A stretch of DNA of 64,000 bases from NCBI RefSeq assembly GCF_037325665.1, contig NC_090250.1, forward strand, positions 28,942,630 through 29,006,629, read 5' to 3'. This DNA comes from Littorina saxatilis. Its lineage: Eukaryota; Mollusca; Gastropoda; Littorinimorpha; Littorinidae. Positions 1-11,201 of the stretch are shown one piece after another (the first letter of the stretch is position 1; each line of letters begins with the position of its first letter). The notes beneath the pieces were generated by a model, which was not told the origin of the DNA, did no database searches, and saw only the letters and a program-made list of their open reading frames with translations. The translations under genes and the position numbers were made by a program.

Positions 1-580
1 AACACTGTAATGGGTATTTTTTACAAGATTAATGATCAACTTAACTGTTTTGATTTCAAAAATGTGGTTCTCTGTTCATTCATTGCAGCTGTGCACTGTT
101 GTGATTGCACACATAAATTTAGCGTTCGACAGGGTACCCTTAAACAAAGGGGCATAATTAGTAGTGGGAATGAGTTTTTTTCGTGGCGAACTTGTTAAAA
201 CGTGTTCAGTAGACCCCAATGAATATCTCTAGCCTAATGAAGCTGAATCCTGAGGGGGGTGCACGGTAGTCCTAGCTGGCTTGGAGCCTATAATCGTCCT
301 AAACAGCTTTTCTTCTTAGGCACTTTATGAAAGCTGCTTAGATTTTTGTTTAAATAAAAATTTAAAATTTTTTAAACCTGCTCACGACCTGCTCCTCAGC
401 TAGACTATACAACTTACGGTCACTTTTCTATAACATGTGTTATAAACTTGATTCTGAAATTAAATTAAAGAAACAAAACACTAACGCGGGACATACGCAC
501 ACACGCACGCATCCACACATTTAAGCAAATACACACACACACATACACATTTACACACACACATACATTTACACATATGC

Positions 581-582
<2 letters not shown>
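1..582. other. intergenic or intronic sequence, no gene seen
   Basis: No open frame with recognisable protein content, RNA gene or clear transposon end was found. The last ~90 bases are degenerate CA-rich sequence leading into the (CA)n tract. Confidence 0.5.

Positions 583-668
<86 letters not shown>
583..668. repeat. (CA)n microsatellite
   Basis: Near-pure CA dinucleotide tract of about 43 copies. The Cys-Val open frame across it is a by-product of the repeat. Confidence 0.95.
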
Positions 669-672
<4 letters not shown>

Positions 673-1064
673 CAATGAACTCAGAAATAAAACCCTTTAT
701 TCCAATTCTAACTTCAAACGTACTCTATCATTGCTATTGGCCGTTTAAACATACTCATGCATTCATGAAACGAGTTTAATACTGCCGTGATTGGCCATAG
801 ATATGCATGCAATAAAACAGGCGTAAATCCATGTTGAGAAAAACAAATTTCCGCAACACGTTTATGCAAAGGGGAATCACCGAGGTCACAAGTCACTCCC
901 GTAATTTTTCGCGGAGAAACTCTTGCGTCCCTTTAGCCATCAATCAACATCCTATCTCTCTCTTTCTCAGCCGGGGGAACAATGAGCGATTAAAGCAATA
1001 ATGACTAACGCACGCACGCACGCGCGCGCGCAAGCACGTAAGCACGCACTAGCACATACGTACG

Positions 1065-1069
<5 letters not shown>

Positions 1070-1112
<43 letters not shown>

Positions 1113-1130
1113 CACACACAAACAAACACA

Positions 1131-1186
<56 letters not shown>
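1070..1186. repeat. (CA)n microsatellite, interrupted
   Basis: CA dinucleotide tract with a few interruptions (CGCA, AAAC, ATAC), preceded by a CG/CA-rich stretch from about 1007. Thr-His and Cys-Val frames over it are not coding. Confidence 0.95.
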
Positions 1187-1188
<2 letters not shown>

Positions 1189-1244
1189 GATTCACAGACT
1201 TTGGACTGAGGGTGAACATTTCAGCGAATTTGAACTGAGTTTAA

Positions 1245-1774
1245 AGGTCCTTGTCTACATTTTTATACCGAAATCGCCATTTGACCATTAAAATGCAGAG
1301 TCTATTATCTACAAATATCAACAATACACCCCCTTTCGATCAGGAAAGACGAAGCCAGTGTAGCCGTTTGAAAATTCATTGTAGTATTCCAGCGTAGTAC
1401 TCATAGTAGGATATCCTTATTTGGAAAATGCCAAGCGCAAAACTCCTCTCAAATCCCGTGCATTTCGTGCGTTTAAAAAAAAGCGTGGACAGCGCTCCAG
1501 TGTCAAACTGTTGCTGCACTTGTTTGGGCGTGGCTATAAGCATAGTGACATGAATTTGATTGGTCAGTATTTTTAGGCAAAGCACATGTTCTCTGCAAAC
1601 AGAAAACAAAATATTGGAAGCGTGAGTCACGCTACCCAAAAATAAAATATTTTTTTACATATATTTTTTTTCTATCACTTTTTTCCCCATGGTTCATTCA
1701 TCATTTGACATAATTTTGTATCGAAATCTAACCATATGATTACTGAAAAAAAGCAAAAATGTAGACGACCACCT
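1245..1774. mobile_element. MITE with TTAA target duplication (piggyBac/Kolobok-like)
   Basis: The ends are imperfect inverted repeats: the left begins AGGTCCTTGTCTACATTTTT, and the right read on the other strand begins AGGTGGTCGTCTACATTTTT. Both sides are bordered by TTTAAA, so TTAA at 1241-1244 and 1775-1778 is the likely target duplication. The ~530-bp interior shows no transposase. A TTAA target is typical of piggyBac and Kolobok elements; which one cannot be decided from the ends alone. Confidence 0.7.
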
Positions 1775-1778
1775 TTAA

Positions 1779-2232
1779 AAATGTCACCGGATTTAAATAT
1801 AGCTTCCACATTTCACTTGTTTGTGCTGGTCCTCGAGCACAACGCATGCATTCTCTTTGATGGACAGTATCAAGTGTTGTCGGCTTTAGACTATAGACAG
1901 TTATTCAAATACAGTTTCACCGGTTTTCAACGGCGTTTCCAGAATTCCAAATTTCAGCGCGGATTGTAAAGTATTCGTTTCGCTTCAAAATTCCGCAGCT
2001 TCAAAATGTCATAGCTTTAAAATGTCACAGCTTTAAAATTTCACCAGGTCTGGAGAGTTTTCAAATGTCCCCTGTTTCGACGAATTTTTCCATTTCATTG
2101 TTTTTAAATTTCACTTCAATTAAACTGTTTGGCTCAGTCTTAGCTGTACCAGTTTTTGGACACTTTCAAAGATTTACCAGTGTCCTTAAGAGTTGCTTCA
2201 CTTTACCGGCTTTGCGTTTCACACGTCTGAAC
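1779..2232. other. sequence 3' of the last visible exon, no gene seen
   Basis: AT-moderate sequence containing several short imperfect repeats of a 'CTTCAAAATGTCATAG'-like phrase (about 1985-2045). It could be 3'UTR or intron of the minus-strand gene that ends (or continues) near 2233. No other feature was recognised. Confidence 0.4.
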
Positions 2233-3122
2233 TCACGCCAGAATTTTGATCCGAAGGTCAGGGCTTTGAGTCAGACGTCGCGATTCCACCGACCTAAACA
2301 AGAGGAACTCTCTACCTCTCAGTTTGCTCCACGACCCCAACACGTGCACCGGTCCCTCAAAGTCAGTTTCCACACTGTCGGAATCTGTATTACCAAAAGC
2401 CTTGTACATGGAGCGGAAGGTTGCGAAAGGTTGACCCAAGGTCGAGGGGGCAAAGGTCATGTCCGACACGGTCAAGGTCGTTTCTGAGAAAGTGTAGGTC
2501 ACGGTGACCTTGCTCGTGCTGCCATCGTAGTAGTCCAAGGTCATCTCCATGGTTTCCGGGACGAAGGTCAAGGTCTTGATGGGGGCGGAGGGCCGAAGGT
2601 CAGCGGGGTTGGACTTGCCGATGATGGTGGAGGTTCCGAAAGGGGTCCAGTGACCCTTGATGGGGGCGGCGTAGGGTACAGGCACCAGACGCGCGTTGCC
2701 ATCCTGCACCAAAATGAAATCCAAACTAAATACTGATTAAAACACAATGTTGAAAAACGGATAGATAGACACAAAAATCAAAGCGTCGTGGGGAATTTAT
2801 AAGATTATTTTCCATCTACATTTGTGTGACAAAGAAAGCATCTCTTGCAAGGTTAATTTTTGTACCGTAGAAGTTACCTCCTGTTGATTAGTCAAACAAG
2901 ACTCAAGACTCAAGACTCAAGACTCAACATTGTACTGTCCTTATAAAAACAAGGAAAATTGCCATGCAGTGTCAGGCGATCACAGACATAAAATACATCA
3001 CAGTTACTAAGAGTTAAGGATTGCACTTAGAACTAACAACACGTATCACATTTACTAAGAATTTAGAGTTGCACTAAAACACATCTAAAAATCCTGTAAC
3101 AGTCTCTCACGGCACACACACA

Positions 3123-3173
<51 letters not shown>

Positions 3174-6100
3174 ACACACACACACATACACACACATACA
3201 CACTCTCTCTCACCCTCTCTCTCTATCTTAGTTAAACTTAGAACCAATAAAATATCCTCAGAGTAAGTGCGTACAAAAACACACTAGCATGATATAAACA
3301 GGCCACTTCTTGGGATAAAAAACACACACTAGCATGATATAAACAGGCCACTTTTTGGAATAAAAACCACACACTAGCATGATATAAACAGGCCACTTCT
3401 TGGGATAAAAAACACACACTAGCATGATATAAACAGGCCACTTCTTGGGATAAAAAACACACACTAGCATGATATAAACAGGCCACTTCTTGGGATAAAA
3501 AACACACACTAGCATGATATAAACAGGCCACTTCTTGGGATAAAAAACACACACTAGCATGATATAAACAGGCCACTTCTTGGGATAAAAAACACACACT
3601 AGCATGATATAAACAGGCCACTTCTTGGGATAAAAAACACACACTAGCATGATATAAACAGGCCACTTCTTGGGATAAAAAAACACACACTAGCATGATA
3701 TAAACAGGCCACTTCTTGGGATAAAAAACACACACTAGCATGATATAAACAGGCCACTTCTTGGGATAAAAAACACACACTAGCATGATATAAACAGGCC
3801 ACTTCTTGGGATAAAAAACACACACTAGCATGATATAAACAGGCCACTTCTTGGGATAAAAAACACACACTAGCATGATATAAACAGGCCACTTCTTGGG
3901 ATAAAAAACACATACTAGCATGATATAAACAGGCCACTTCTTGGGATAAAAAACACACACTAGCATGATATAAACAGGCCACTTCTTGGGATAAAAAACA
4001 CACACTAGCATGATATAAACAGGCCACTTCTTGGGATAAAAAACACACACTAGCATGATATAAACAGGCCACTTCTTGGGATAAAAAACACACACTAGCA
4101 TGATATAAACAGGCCACTTCTTGGGATAAAAAACACACACTAGCATGATATAAACAGGCCACTTCTTGGGATAAAAAACACACACTAGCATGATATAAAC
4201 AGGCCACTTCTTGGGATAAAAAACCACACACTAGCATGATATAAACAGGCCACTTCTTGGGATAAAAAACACACACTAGCATGATATAAACAGGCCACTT
4301 CTTGGGATAAAAAACACACACTAGCATGATATAAACAGGCCACTTCTTGGGATAAAAAACACACACTAGCATGATATAAACAGGCCACTTCTTGGGATAA
4401 AAAACACACACTAGCATGATATAAACAGGCCACTTCTTGGGATAAAAAACACACACTAGCATGATATAAACAGGCCACTTCTTGGGATAGAAAACACACA
4501 CTAGCATGATATAAACAGGCCACTTCTTGGGATAAAAAACACACACTAGCATGATATAAACAGGCCACTTCTTGGGATAAAAACCACACACTAGCATGAT
4601 ATAAACAGGCCACTTCTTGGGATAAAAAACACACATTCAGTACGGGACAAATCTTGGAAGTCGTATTTTCGCTGCTGGAGTTTCTACCATGTCCTGTCAC
4701 TAACAATACAGGTAAGACGAGGTACTCACCTGATAGAGAACGAGGATCTGATGAAAGCTGTCTTCTTCGCTCCATGGCACAGACACGTACATCTCGACGC
4801 GTGACAGGTTGGTGAAGGTGTGATCTCTGACTGGATCCTCTCATTGACCATTACAGGTAACAATACAGGTAAGACACAGGTACTCACCTGATAGATAAAG
4901 AGGATCTGGTGAAAGCTGCCTTGACCGCTCCATGGCACAGGCACGAACAGCGCCACGCGTGACAGGTTGGTGAACACATGATCTCTGACTGGATCCTCTC
5001 ATTGACCATTACAGGTAACAATACAGGTAACACACAGGTAACACACAGATAGCAATACAGGAAGCATACAGGCACTCACCTGATAGAGAACGAGGATCTG
5101 GTGAAAGCTGCCTACACCGCTGCATGGCACGGGCAGCTATAGCGCGACACGTGACAGGTTGGTTAAGGTGTGATCTCTGACTGGATCCTCTCACTGACCA
5201 ATACAGGTAACAATACAGGTACTCACCTGATAGAGAACGAGGATCTGATGAAAGCTGCCTTGACCGCTCCATGGCACAGGCACGTACAGCGCCACGCGTG
5301 ACAGGTTGGTGAACACATGATCTCTGACTGGATCCTCTCATGGACCAATACAGGTCAATACAGGTAACAATACAGGTAACAATAAGGTAACACACAGGTA
5401 CTACTCACCTGATAGAGAACGAGGATCTGGTGAAAGCTGCCTTGACCGCTCCATGGCACAGGCACGTATAGCGCCACGCGTGACAGGTTGGTGAACACAT
5501 GATCTCTGACTTTCACCGTCAAACTCTCCCCGACCGGTCGCCGCCACCAGAAGTCGCTGCGAACACCCTGGGCAATGAAATGAACCGGGGTTATTAATCA
5601 GTTGAGAAACAAAGGGACATAAGCGCTCTTAATGTATGCGAAATGTGCAACAAGAGTAAGTGAGAGTTGTGCGGAACCCACCTCTTCGCACCTGAGAGAA
5701 TAACAAGCATTGAAATAAACATGTTACTTTCATCCCCCCAAAAAGGAAATCGCCGTAAGCTCACATGTTTTTCATTCTGAGAGTTAAGCGGAACCAGTCT
5801 CCTGGCACCTGACAGAATAACAAGCATTACAATTGTAACCGAGTGCCGAAACACTACGATCACCTCGGGAGGCGAAGTGCAATCAAACAGGATTGAAAAT
5901 GTTAGGGCCAATTTCTTAGCCCTATAAAAACTGTTATGCAAACACGAAGGTTTCCATGAACATACAGACACTCGGAAACCACCAGACCCCATCACAAACA
6001 GAATTCCACAATCCACGGGTGTTGACTTAAAGGCCAACAACTCGGGTGCAGAGTCTGCTGTGAAAGGAGCGGTAGCCTCCCCTGTCACAAAATGAACATG

Positions 6101-8840
6101 CGACTTTCATCCTCAACAAGAGGCGAAGCCTTCAAGGCTCACGTAAGAAATAGACAAACAGTAACACAAACTCAATCACCCCGTCACACATACACACCCA
6201 CACACACAGTAAGCTTAGGTGACACTGTGCAAGAAAGAGAGACACTAGATCTAGATCTGTCTGTCGATCTGCATGTAGCCTACTTACAGGGACACGACTG
6301 CCAAAAAGTCTCGGCCCGCTCAAAATAACAATGACCGAGACCACACACACCACGCGAGAGAGAAAGACTACAGGGAGGCATGCCGTCATGATGCATTAAT
6401 TGACGTCAAACACTTTTGACCGTGACGTAATCTTATGCGAGCTTTATCCGTAGTCTTGGATAACCACTCACACATAGACTCGGAAATGTTAAAGTTTCTA
6501 CCACAGACATACACACGCACAAACACACACACACACGCACACACACACGCACAAACGCACAAACGCACAGACAGACAAAGTTACGATCGCATAGGCTACA
6601 CTTCGTGAGCCAAAAAAGGAAATCGCCGTAAGCTCATATATATGTTCCTCAATATTCTACAAGGCACAATAAATAACACTTACTTTCACAGTCATACGCA
6701 TTGTTGCATAATCATCTGAGATCTTAGAATCGCTCCGCCTTATTTTATTTAAGATTGTTAACCATTTGATTGATCCTACAAAGGATGTCCTCCCATGACG
6801 TCAACTGGTCAAGTGGTACCTGCAGGACCACGCCCCTCTTCAAATAAAGGGAGCAGTCTTCTGTGCATCTGTCCAATCAGTTAACCACGGAATATACGTA
6901 TACACTGTTTATATTTAGTCAAGTTTTGACTAAATATTTTAACATCGAGGGGGAATCGAAACGAGGGTCGTGGTGTATGTGCGTGCGTGCGTGTGTGCGT
7001 GCGTGTGTGTGTGTGTGTGTAGAGCGATTCAGACTAAACTACTGGACCGATCTTTATGAAATTTGACATGAGAGTTCCTGGGTATGAAATCCCCGAACGT
7101 TTTTTTCATTTTTTTGATAAATGTCTTTGATGACGTTATTTTCGTGAAAGTTGAGGCGGCACTGTCACGCCCTCATTTTTCAACCAAATTGGTTCAAATT
7201 TTGGTCAAGTAATCTTCGACGAAGCCCGGGATTCGGTATTGCATTTCAGCTTGGTGGCTTAAAAATTAATTAATGACTTTGGTCATTAAAAATCTGAAAA
7301 TTGTAAAAAAAAATAACAATTTATAAAACGATCCAAATTTACGTTTATCTTATTCTCCATCATTTTCTGATTCCAAAAACATATAAATATGTTATATTCG
7401 GATTAAAAACAAGCCCTGAAAATTAAATATATACAAATTATTATCAAAATTAAATTGTCCAAATCAATTTAAAAACACTTTCATCTTATTCCTTGTCGGT
7501 TCCTGATTCCAAAAACATATAGATATGATATGTTTGGATTAAAAACACGCTCAGAAAGTTAAAACAAAGAGAGGTACAGAAAAGCGTGCTATCCTTCTTA
7601 GCGCAACCACTACCCGGCTCTTCTTGTCAATTTCACTGCCTTTGCCATGAGCGGTGGCCTGACGATGCTACGAGTAAAATGGCATTGCGTTCAGTTTCAT
7701 TCTGTGAGTTCGACAGCTACTTGACTAAATATTGTATTTTCGCCTTACGCGACTTGTTTTATTCTTCAAAAGGGCGCCCTTGTATCAGTGTCATTATGCG
7801 AAATTATGTCAGCATAAAATGTCCACTCTGAGCAGGCAAAATGTGTTCTGAAGGACGCTCTCGCATCAGTGTCATTGTGCGATATTATGTCAGCATAAAA
7901 TGTTCACTCTGCGCAAGCAAGAATGTGTGTGAAGGATGTTATACATGTTTAATGTTGTTGGGGAAGGAGGCGAGATACTGCAAGTCAGACATATTTCAAG
8001 TACCTGCAAGAAAACTGAATCCGAAGAAAATATGTCCAAGGCCGTATCTGGACCCGTGTGACCTTGAACCAGCTCGACCTTCTTGAGAGTTGTCTTCCCG
8101 TTGCTGACGTAGATGTGCAGGAAGTTGGGGCGATCTTCTGACCACGTCAGTTCCGGAACAGTCCAGGCTTTGGTCACGGTGCGGTCGTTGAAAGAAAATT
8201 CGTCCAGAAGTACTTCCTGCCCGCTCCTCCCCTCGTATGTTATTTTCACGTTGGACGAAGGGGCGTCGCCTAAGCTGAACGTTGCTTGCAGGTCGGAGTG
8301 AATGTCTGCATCGACGAAACCGGTCTTGAAACCCTGCAACACAGAGGCTGATATCTTAGCGGTTGAACCTTGGAAAATGAAGTTGTAATGCCGTGTGCTT
8401 TCTCTTGTCTTTTTAATGCAGATCAACTATTCGAGTAAAAGCATCGTTTTCTTAAGATCCCTGCGACTTTTGGTGTGATCTTTAGTGTTTGTCGTGAACA
8501 TGTGTGCACACGAGAGTGCTCGGACACCGAAAAGAGTCTGTCTAACGTAAACTTTGGGACCTTAAACTCAACGCACGCTGATAAAAACAAAATTGGGTTC
8601 ACAGTCAACGCCCTACCGATGAAACTACGGACAGACAGAGAGACTGACAGACAGACAGACAAATGTGTTTTAGATTATCATTTCTAGCAACACAACCAAA
8701 CAGAATACAGAGACGACTCCCACTCGTGATCGAACGCAAAAACTGAATTAGCAAGTGATTGTAGCTAAGGTTCAAACGGTTCTTTTTTCTTTTTCTTTTT
8801 TAAATTGTTATTCTTCTCTCTTTTTCTTGGAGGGGGGGGG

Positions 8841-8934
<94 letters not shown>

Positions 8935-9419
8935 ACCTTATTGAGCTTTAGTATGGAGCATTTAACTGAGTATACGGGCCAAGGCTATCACGTTCACAGC
9001 TCAACTTATATAGCCTATGATGTCACGTGACGGAAAGAATGCTATCACACCATTGAAATGACATTCTTTCCGTCCCCTATAGGCGACGAAATAGGTCAAA
9101 TTTTGTGCACTTTTTAGTGGAAAATGCTTCGACGCCGGAGCGGGTACTGGACCCAGTGCCGTTGTAGTGCAAGTGCACTACAAAGTGCACTTGCACTACA
9201 ACGGCACTGGGTCCAGTACCCGCTCCGGCGTCGAAGCATTTTCCACTAAAAAGTGTCACCTATTTCGTCGCCTATAGCGGACGGAAAGAATGTCATTTCA
9301 ATGGTGTGATAACATTCTTTCCGTCACGTGACGTCTGAGGCTATATAAGTTGAGCTCTGAACGTGATAGCCTTGGCCCGTATACTCAGTTAAATGCTCCA
9401 TACAAAGCTCAATAAGGTG

Positions 9420-9463
<44 letters not shown>

Positions 9464-9734
9464 GCACAGACAGAGGGAGCATCTGAAGATTAATTGATTA
9501 AACTCTCACTTTGAGGGTGAACCAAACGGATACTTTGGAATTGTAGACGGCGTCATTTTGCAGAAGTTGTCCGGTGAGATTGGCTTTGTTGCTCAACGGT
9601 GAAGTAATGACGTCATCCTCAATGTCGTCAGCAGAGACGTCCTCAAATCGCCAGTATGTAGATTCAAAGTTTGTGCAGGCAGTGAAATCGTGGTCTTTGA
9701 TGTCGTAAATGGAGCGGTACAAGGGATTTGAGGC
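2233..9734 (-). CDS. unrecognised multi-exon gene, 3' portion (four exons)
   Basis: Exons in transcript order are 9510-9734 (75 codons), 8004-8333 (110), 5409-5567 (53) and 2233-2703 (156 plus stop). Each upstream edge has a pyrimidine tract plus CAG. The internal downstream edges read AAA|GTGAGA, CAG|GTACTT and CAG|GTGAGT. All junctions are phase 0, so the four join in frame into about 394 residues. The upstream exons with the start codon were not found. The product looks like beta-rich extracellular-type sequence, with many alternating Val/Thr/Ser stretches, phrases such as DFWWRRPVGESL and NLSRVALYVPVPW, and several potential N-glycosylation sites (NLS, NLT). I do not recognise the family and see no catalytic motif. 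The 3' end is uncertain: the stop at 2233-2235 is assumed, but a weak TTTAG|GTCGGT donor lies inside the last exon. I am confident these are exons, not what they encode. Confidence 0.72.
2704..3277. repeat. intronic sequence with (CA)n tract
   Basis: This lies in the last visible intron of the minus-strand gene. A threefold CAAGACTCAAGACTCAAGACT repeat sits near 2898-2925, and a CA-rich microsatellite runs from about 3113 to 3203, followed by a short CT-rich stretch. Confidence 0.8.
3278..4634. repeat. 45-bp minisatellite, about 30 tandem copies
   Basis: The unit contains CACTAGCATGATATAAACAG followed by GCCACTTCTTGGGATAAAAA; about 30 head-to-tail copies are almost identical. Rare variants have one extra or missing A in the A-run, or CCACAC for ACACAC. 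Because 45 is divisible by three, long open frames of a 15-residue repeat appear on the minus strand. These are artefacts of the array, which sits in an intron between the 53-codon exon and the last exon. High copy identity implies recent expansion or homogenisation. Confidence 0.97.
4730..5326 (-). repeat. four tandem truncated copies of the 53-codon exon
   Basis: Segments at 4730-4830, 4888-4987, 5080-5180 and 5227-5326 match the 3' two-thirds of the exon at 5409-5567 (residues from about RDHVFTNLSRV to LYQ), each with an intact GTGAGT-type donor. Upstream of the match the exon's 5' third is replaced by a shared phrase, GGATCCAGTCAGAGATC. The nearest AG acceptors there would enter the wrong phase. 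The 5080 copy has an in-frame stop; the other three stay open in the exon's frame. The repeat period is 147-192 bp, with ACAGGTAAC-rich intron between copies. They are best read as duplicated exon-intron fragments; use as alternative exons is possible but not supported by the phase. Confidence 0.8.
5640..6116. repeat. intronic sequence with a short diverged tandem duplication
   Basis: Two related stretches (about 5660-5730 and 5779-5840) share GAGAATAACAAGCATT-like and CGGAACC phrases. A 24-base phrase at about 5743 recurs at about 6615 immediately outside the MITE of 6117-6614. A 164-codon open frame on the minus strand spans this duplication and has no recognisable content. Confidence 0.5.
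6117..6614 (+). mobile_element. MITE-like element with GGCTCACG ends, uninterrupted copy
   Basis: It begins AAGAGGCGAAGCCTTCAAGG and ends CTACACTTCGTGAGCC; GGCTCACG near the start (about 6135) is inverted at the end. The interior holds a CA-rich segment, an AGATCTAGATCT phrase and an ACAGACAGACAAAG phrase. A second copy at 16445-16635 plus 21306-21550 is split by the 4.67-kb foldback, so this copy shows the empty site. No coding capacity is seen. The class is unknown. Confidence 0.7.
6909..7757 (+). mobile_element. 0.85-kb dispersed repeat, copy 1
   Basis: The element starts with a perfect hairpin (ATTTAGTCAAGTTTTGACTA followed by AAT). It then has a GGGGGAATCGA phrase, a (GT)n stretch and AT-rich body text, and ends TTTTCGCCTTACGCGACTTG. 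It is non-coding. Related copies lie at 11202-12246 (two fragments), 41149-41988, 42043-42928, 43377-44253 and 63599-64000. The 5' palindrome, internal microsatellite and lack of long terminal inverted repeats recall non-autonomous Helentron/HINE-type elements, but the class is inference. Confidence 0.8.
8845..8933. repeat. (GA)n microsatellite
   Basis: Pure GA dinucleotide tract of about 44 copies, abutting the left end of the 486-bp palindrome. Confidence 0.95.
8934..9419. mobile_element. 486-bp near-perfect palindrome, foldback MITE in a (GA)n tract
   Basis: The left end reads CACCTTATTGAGCTTT and the right end is its inverse (AAAGCTCAATAAGGTG). The ~240-bp arms are nearly identical, with the centre near 9176 (AAGTGCACTACAAAGTGCAC). 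The arms contain ACGTGAC and CTATATAAGTTGAG phrases. GA repeats lie on both sides (the right one at 9420-9460), as expected if it inserted into a microsatellite and duplicated a GA-type target. It lies in an intron of the minus-strand gene. No protein. Confidence 0.75.
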
Positions 9735-9862
9735 CTGCACAATAACGTCAATATGTTATTTGACAAGGTCCGTGCTTTCTCCAATCATCCGTGTATCATA
9801 AAGAGACAGGGCCGACAGACAGAGAAACGGGCAGATATGTTGAACTTTTGTTTGAACAATTC

Positions 9863-9865
<3 letters not shown>

Positions 9866-9953
<88 letters not shown>
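9866..9953. repeat. (GA)n microsatellite at a LINE 3' end
   Basis: About 44 GA copies. It abuts the 3' end of the minus-strand LINE fragment that follows, as a (TC)n tail in that element's orientation. Confidence 0.95.
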
Positions 9954-9957
<4 letters not shown>

Positions 9958-10440
9958 TTGACTTTTGGATGGTTTATTGTACGTATGGCCATTGGCCCAT
10001 ATACAAACCAGGGAAGAGGGGATGTGGGTTAGGGGAATTTTACACATATACACGTCTTACACATTTATCCTCACATGTTATATAATAATCGTTTACAATT
10101 ACAACGGTACCATCTCTAACACTGCAGTGTTTCAACATGCTGTTGTCGACGTTTTATGGCGTGGAAAACGAACTTAGCAACGAGGCGACACCTCTTAACA
10201 TCTGAAAATGACAAAATGGTAGACACAGAACCTTCACACATGCTTCCTATAAATCTTTTTCTTAAATCAGAATATAATGGACAGCATAAGAGGAAGTGGT
10301 GTTCATCTTCGGCTACATTTTCACAAAAAATACAATATCTTGATTCCATAATAGCACTGAATCGTTTAAGGTTGTTATTAATTGGCAATACACCAAGTCT
10401 AAACTGTGTAAGTGCTACCCTAAAACAATAAAGGGAATTT
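9954..10440 (-). mobile_element. non-LTR retrotransposon (LINE), 3' fragment
   Basis: On the minus strand, positions about 10440-10116 translate to a typical LINE C-terminal region: FRLGVLPINNNLKRF, then CIFCENVAEDEHHFLLCCPL followed by YSDLRKRF. The CxxC...E.HfL..CPLY...R pattern is the C-terminal zinc-knuckle-like segment found after the reverse transcriptase domain in Jockey/CR1/L2-like LINEs. The frame closes near 10116 and the 3'UTR runs to the (GA)n tract at 9953. The element is truncated at its 5' side; nothing of the reverse transcriptase core remains here. Confidence 0.75.
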
Positions 10441-10873
10441 ATGCGACACATGATGACACAATGTGTACAGTTACTTTTTACCTTGCGCCTGCTACAATAG
10501 CAGACGACTTTATTCTGTGTTAACCCGGATGTATTCGGGGGGGTTGTGTATTGCAAAGGATGTTGGGTAGTGCTAAAAATAGCCCTCAATCATCCTGCCG
10601 AAGTGGACAAAGAAAGCTGAATTTTCGCTGAGCGTTTTGTGGGCTTTGAAAGCTCCATTTATCGACGATCTACACCGGCGAGTATCTTTTGCTATTGCAG
10701 CTTTCTTCTTTTGTGTACGGCTGTCATGGGAGTGAAGAATTTCGTTTGTGGAGTAGAGTAGATAGTGGATTTGTTAACTTACAGTGTTCCCGATCGCGAG
10801 TACCACATCGCTACCACCCAAAGCATTGACCTACTTCCGAGAGCGTGGGTATTCGTTCCTTTGATTTAAAAAG

Positions 10874-11001
10874 ATGGATAAACGTGCAACAGTCTTGTTT
10901 GTTGGCCACTCGCATGCCCGGGGACTGGGGGAATTTGTTCGGCGTGGTGGTGGGGATGGGAGGCGTGTGTGCAGGAATTTTAACGTTGAGCGCGCCTTCT
11001 A
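10874..11001 (+). CDS. start of an SGNH-hydrolase-like frame, cut by the gap
   Basis: An ATG at 10874 opens a frame reading MDKRATVLFVGHSHARGLGE and onward to the gap at 11002. A buried beta strand (VLFVG) followed by HSHARG resembles block I of SGNH/GDSL-fold hydrolases, where the usual GDS is here GHS. Such domains occur in secreted esterases and in some mobile-element proteins. Only about 42 residues are visible, so function and even reality are uncertain. The pyrimidine-rich text at 10690-10720 could be a splice acceptor upstream. Confidence 0.35.
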
Positions 11002-11201
11002 NNNNNNNNNNNNNNNNNNNNNNNNNNNNNNNNNNNNNNNNNNNNNNNNNNNNNNNNNNNNNNNNNNNNNNNNNNNNNNNNNNNNNNNNNNNNNNNNNNN
11101 NNNNNNNNNNNNNNNNNNNNNNNNNNNNNNNNNNNNNNNNNNNNNNNNNNNNNNNNNNNNNNNNNNNNNNNNNNNNNNNNNNNNNNNNNNNNNNNNNNNN
11201 N
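11002..11201. other. assembly gap (200 N)
   Basis: Run of 200 undetermined bases, a round number that suggests a scaffolding placeholder and not a measured size. Confidence 0.99.

Noticed and set aside
465-1291. Cys-Val, Thr-His and similar frames over CA/GT tracts here and elsewhere (16328-16652, 22110-22606, 30766-31102, 40046-40347)
   Set aside because: Dinucleotide microsatellites read in frame; there is no unique sequence of coding character.
3278-4634. CRISPR-like appearance of the 45-bp array
   Set aside because: There are no unique spacers; the repeats are directly contiguous and the genome is eukaryotic.
3238-4844. Long minus-strand open frames made of a 15-residue repeat (YPKKWPVYIMLVC type)
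   Set aside because: Produced by a 45-bp minisatellite whose unit length is a multiple of three. Two other frames are equally open, and the array lies in an intron between well-supported exons.
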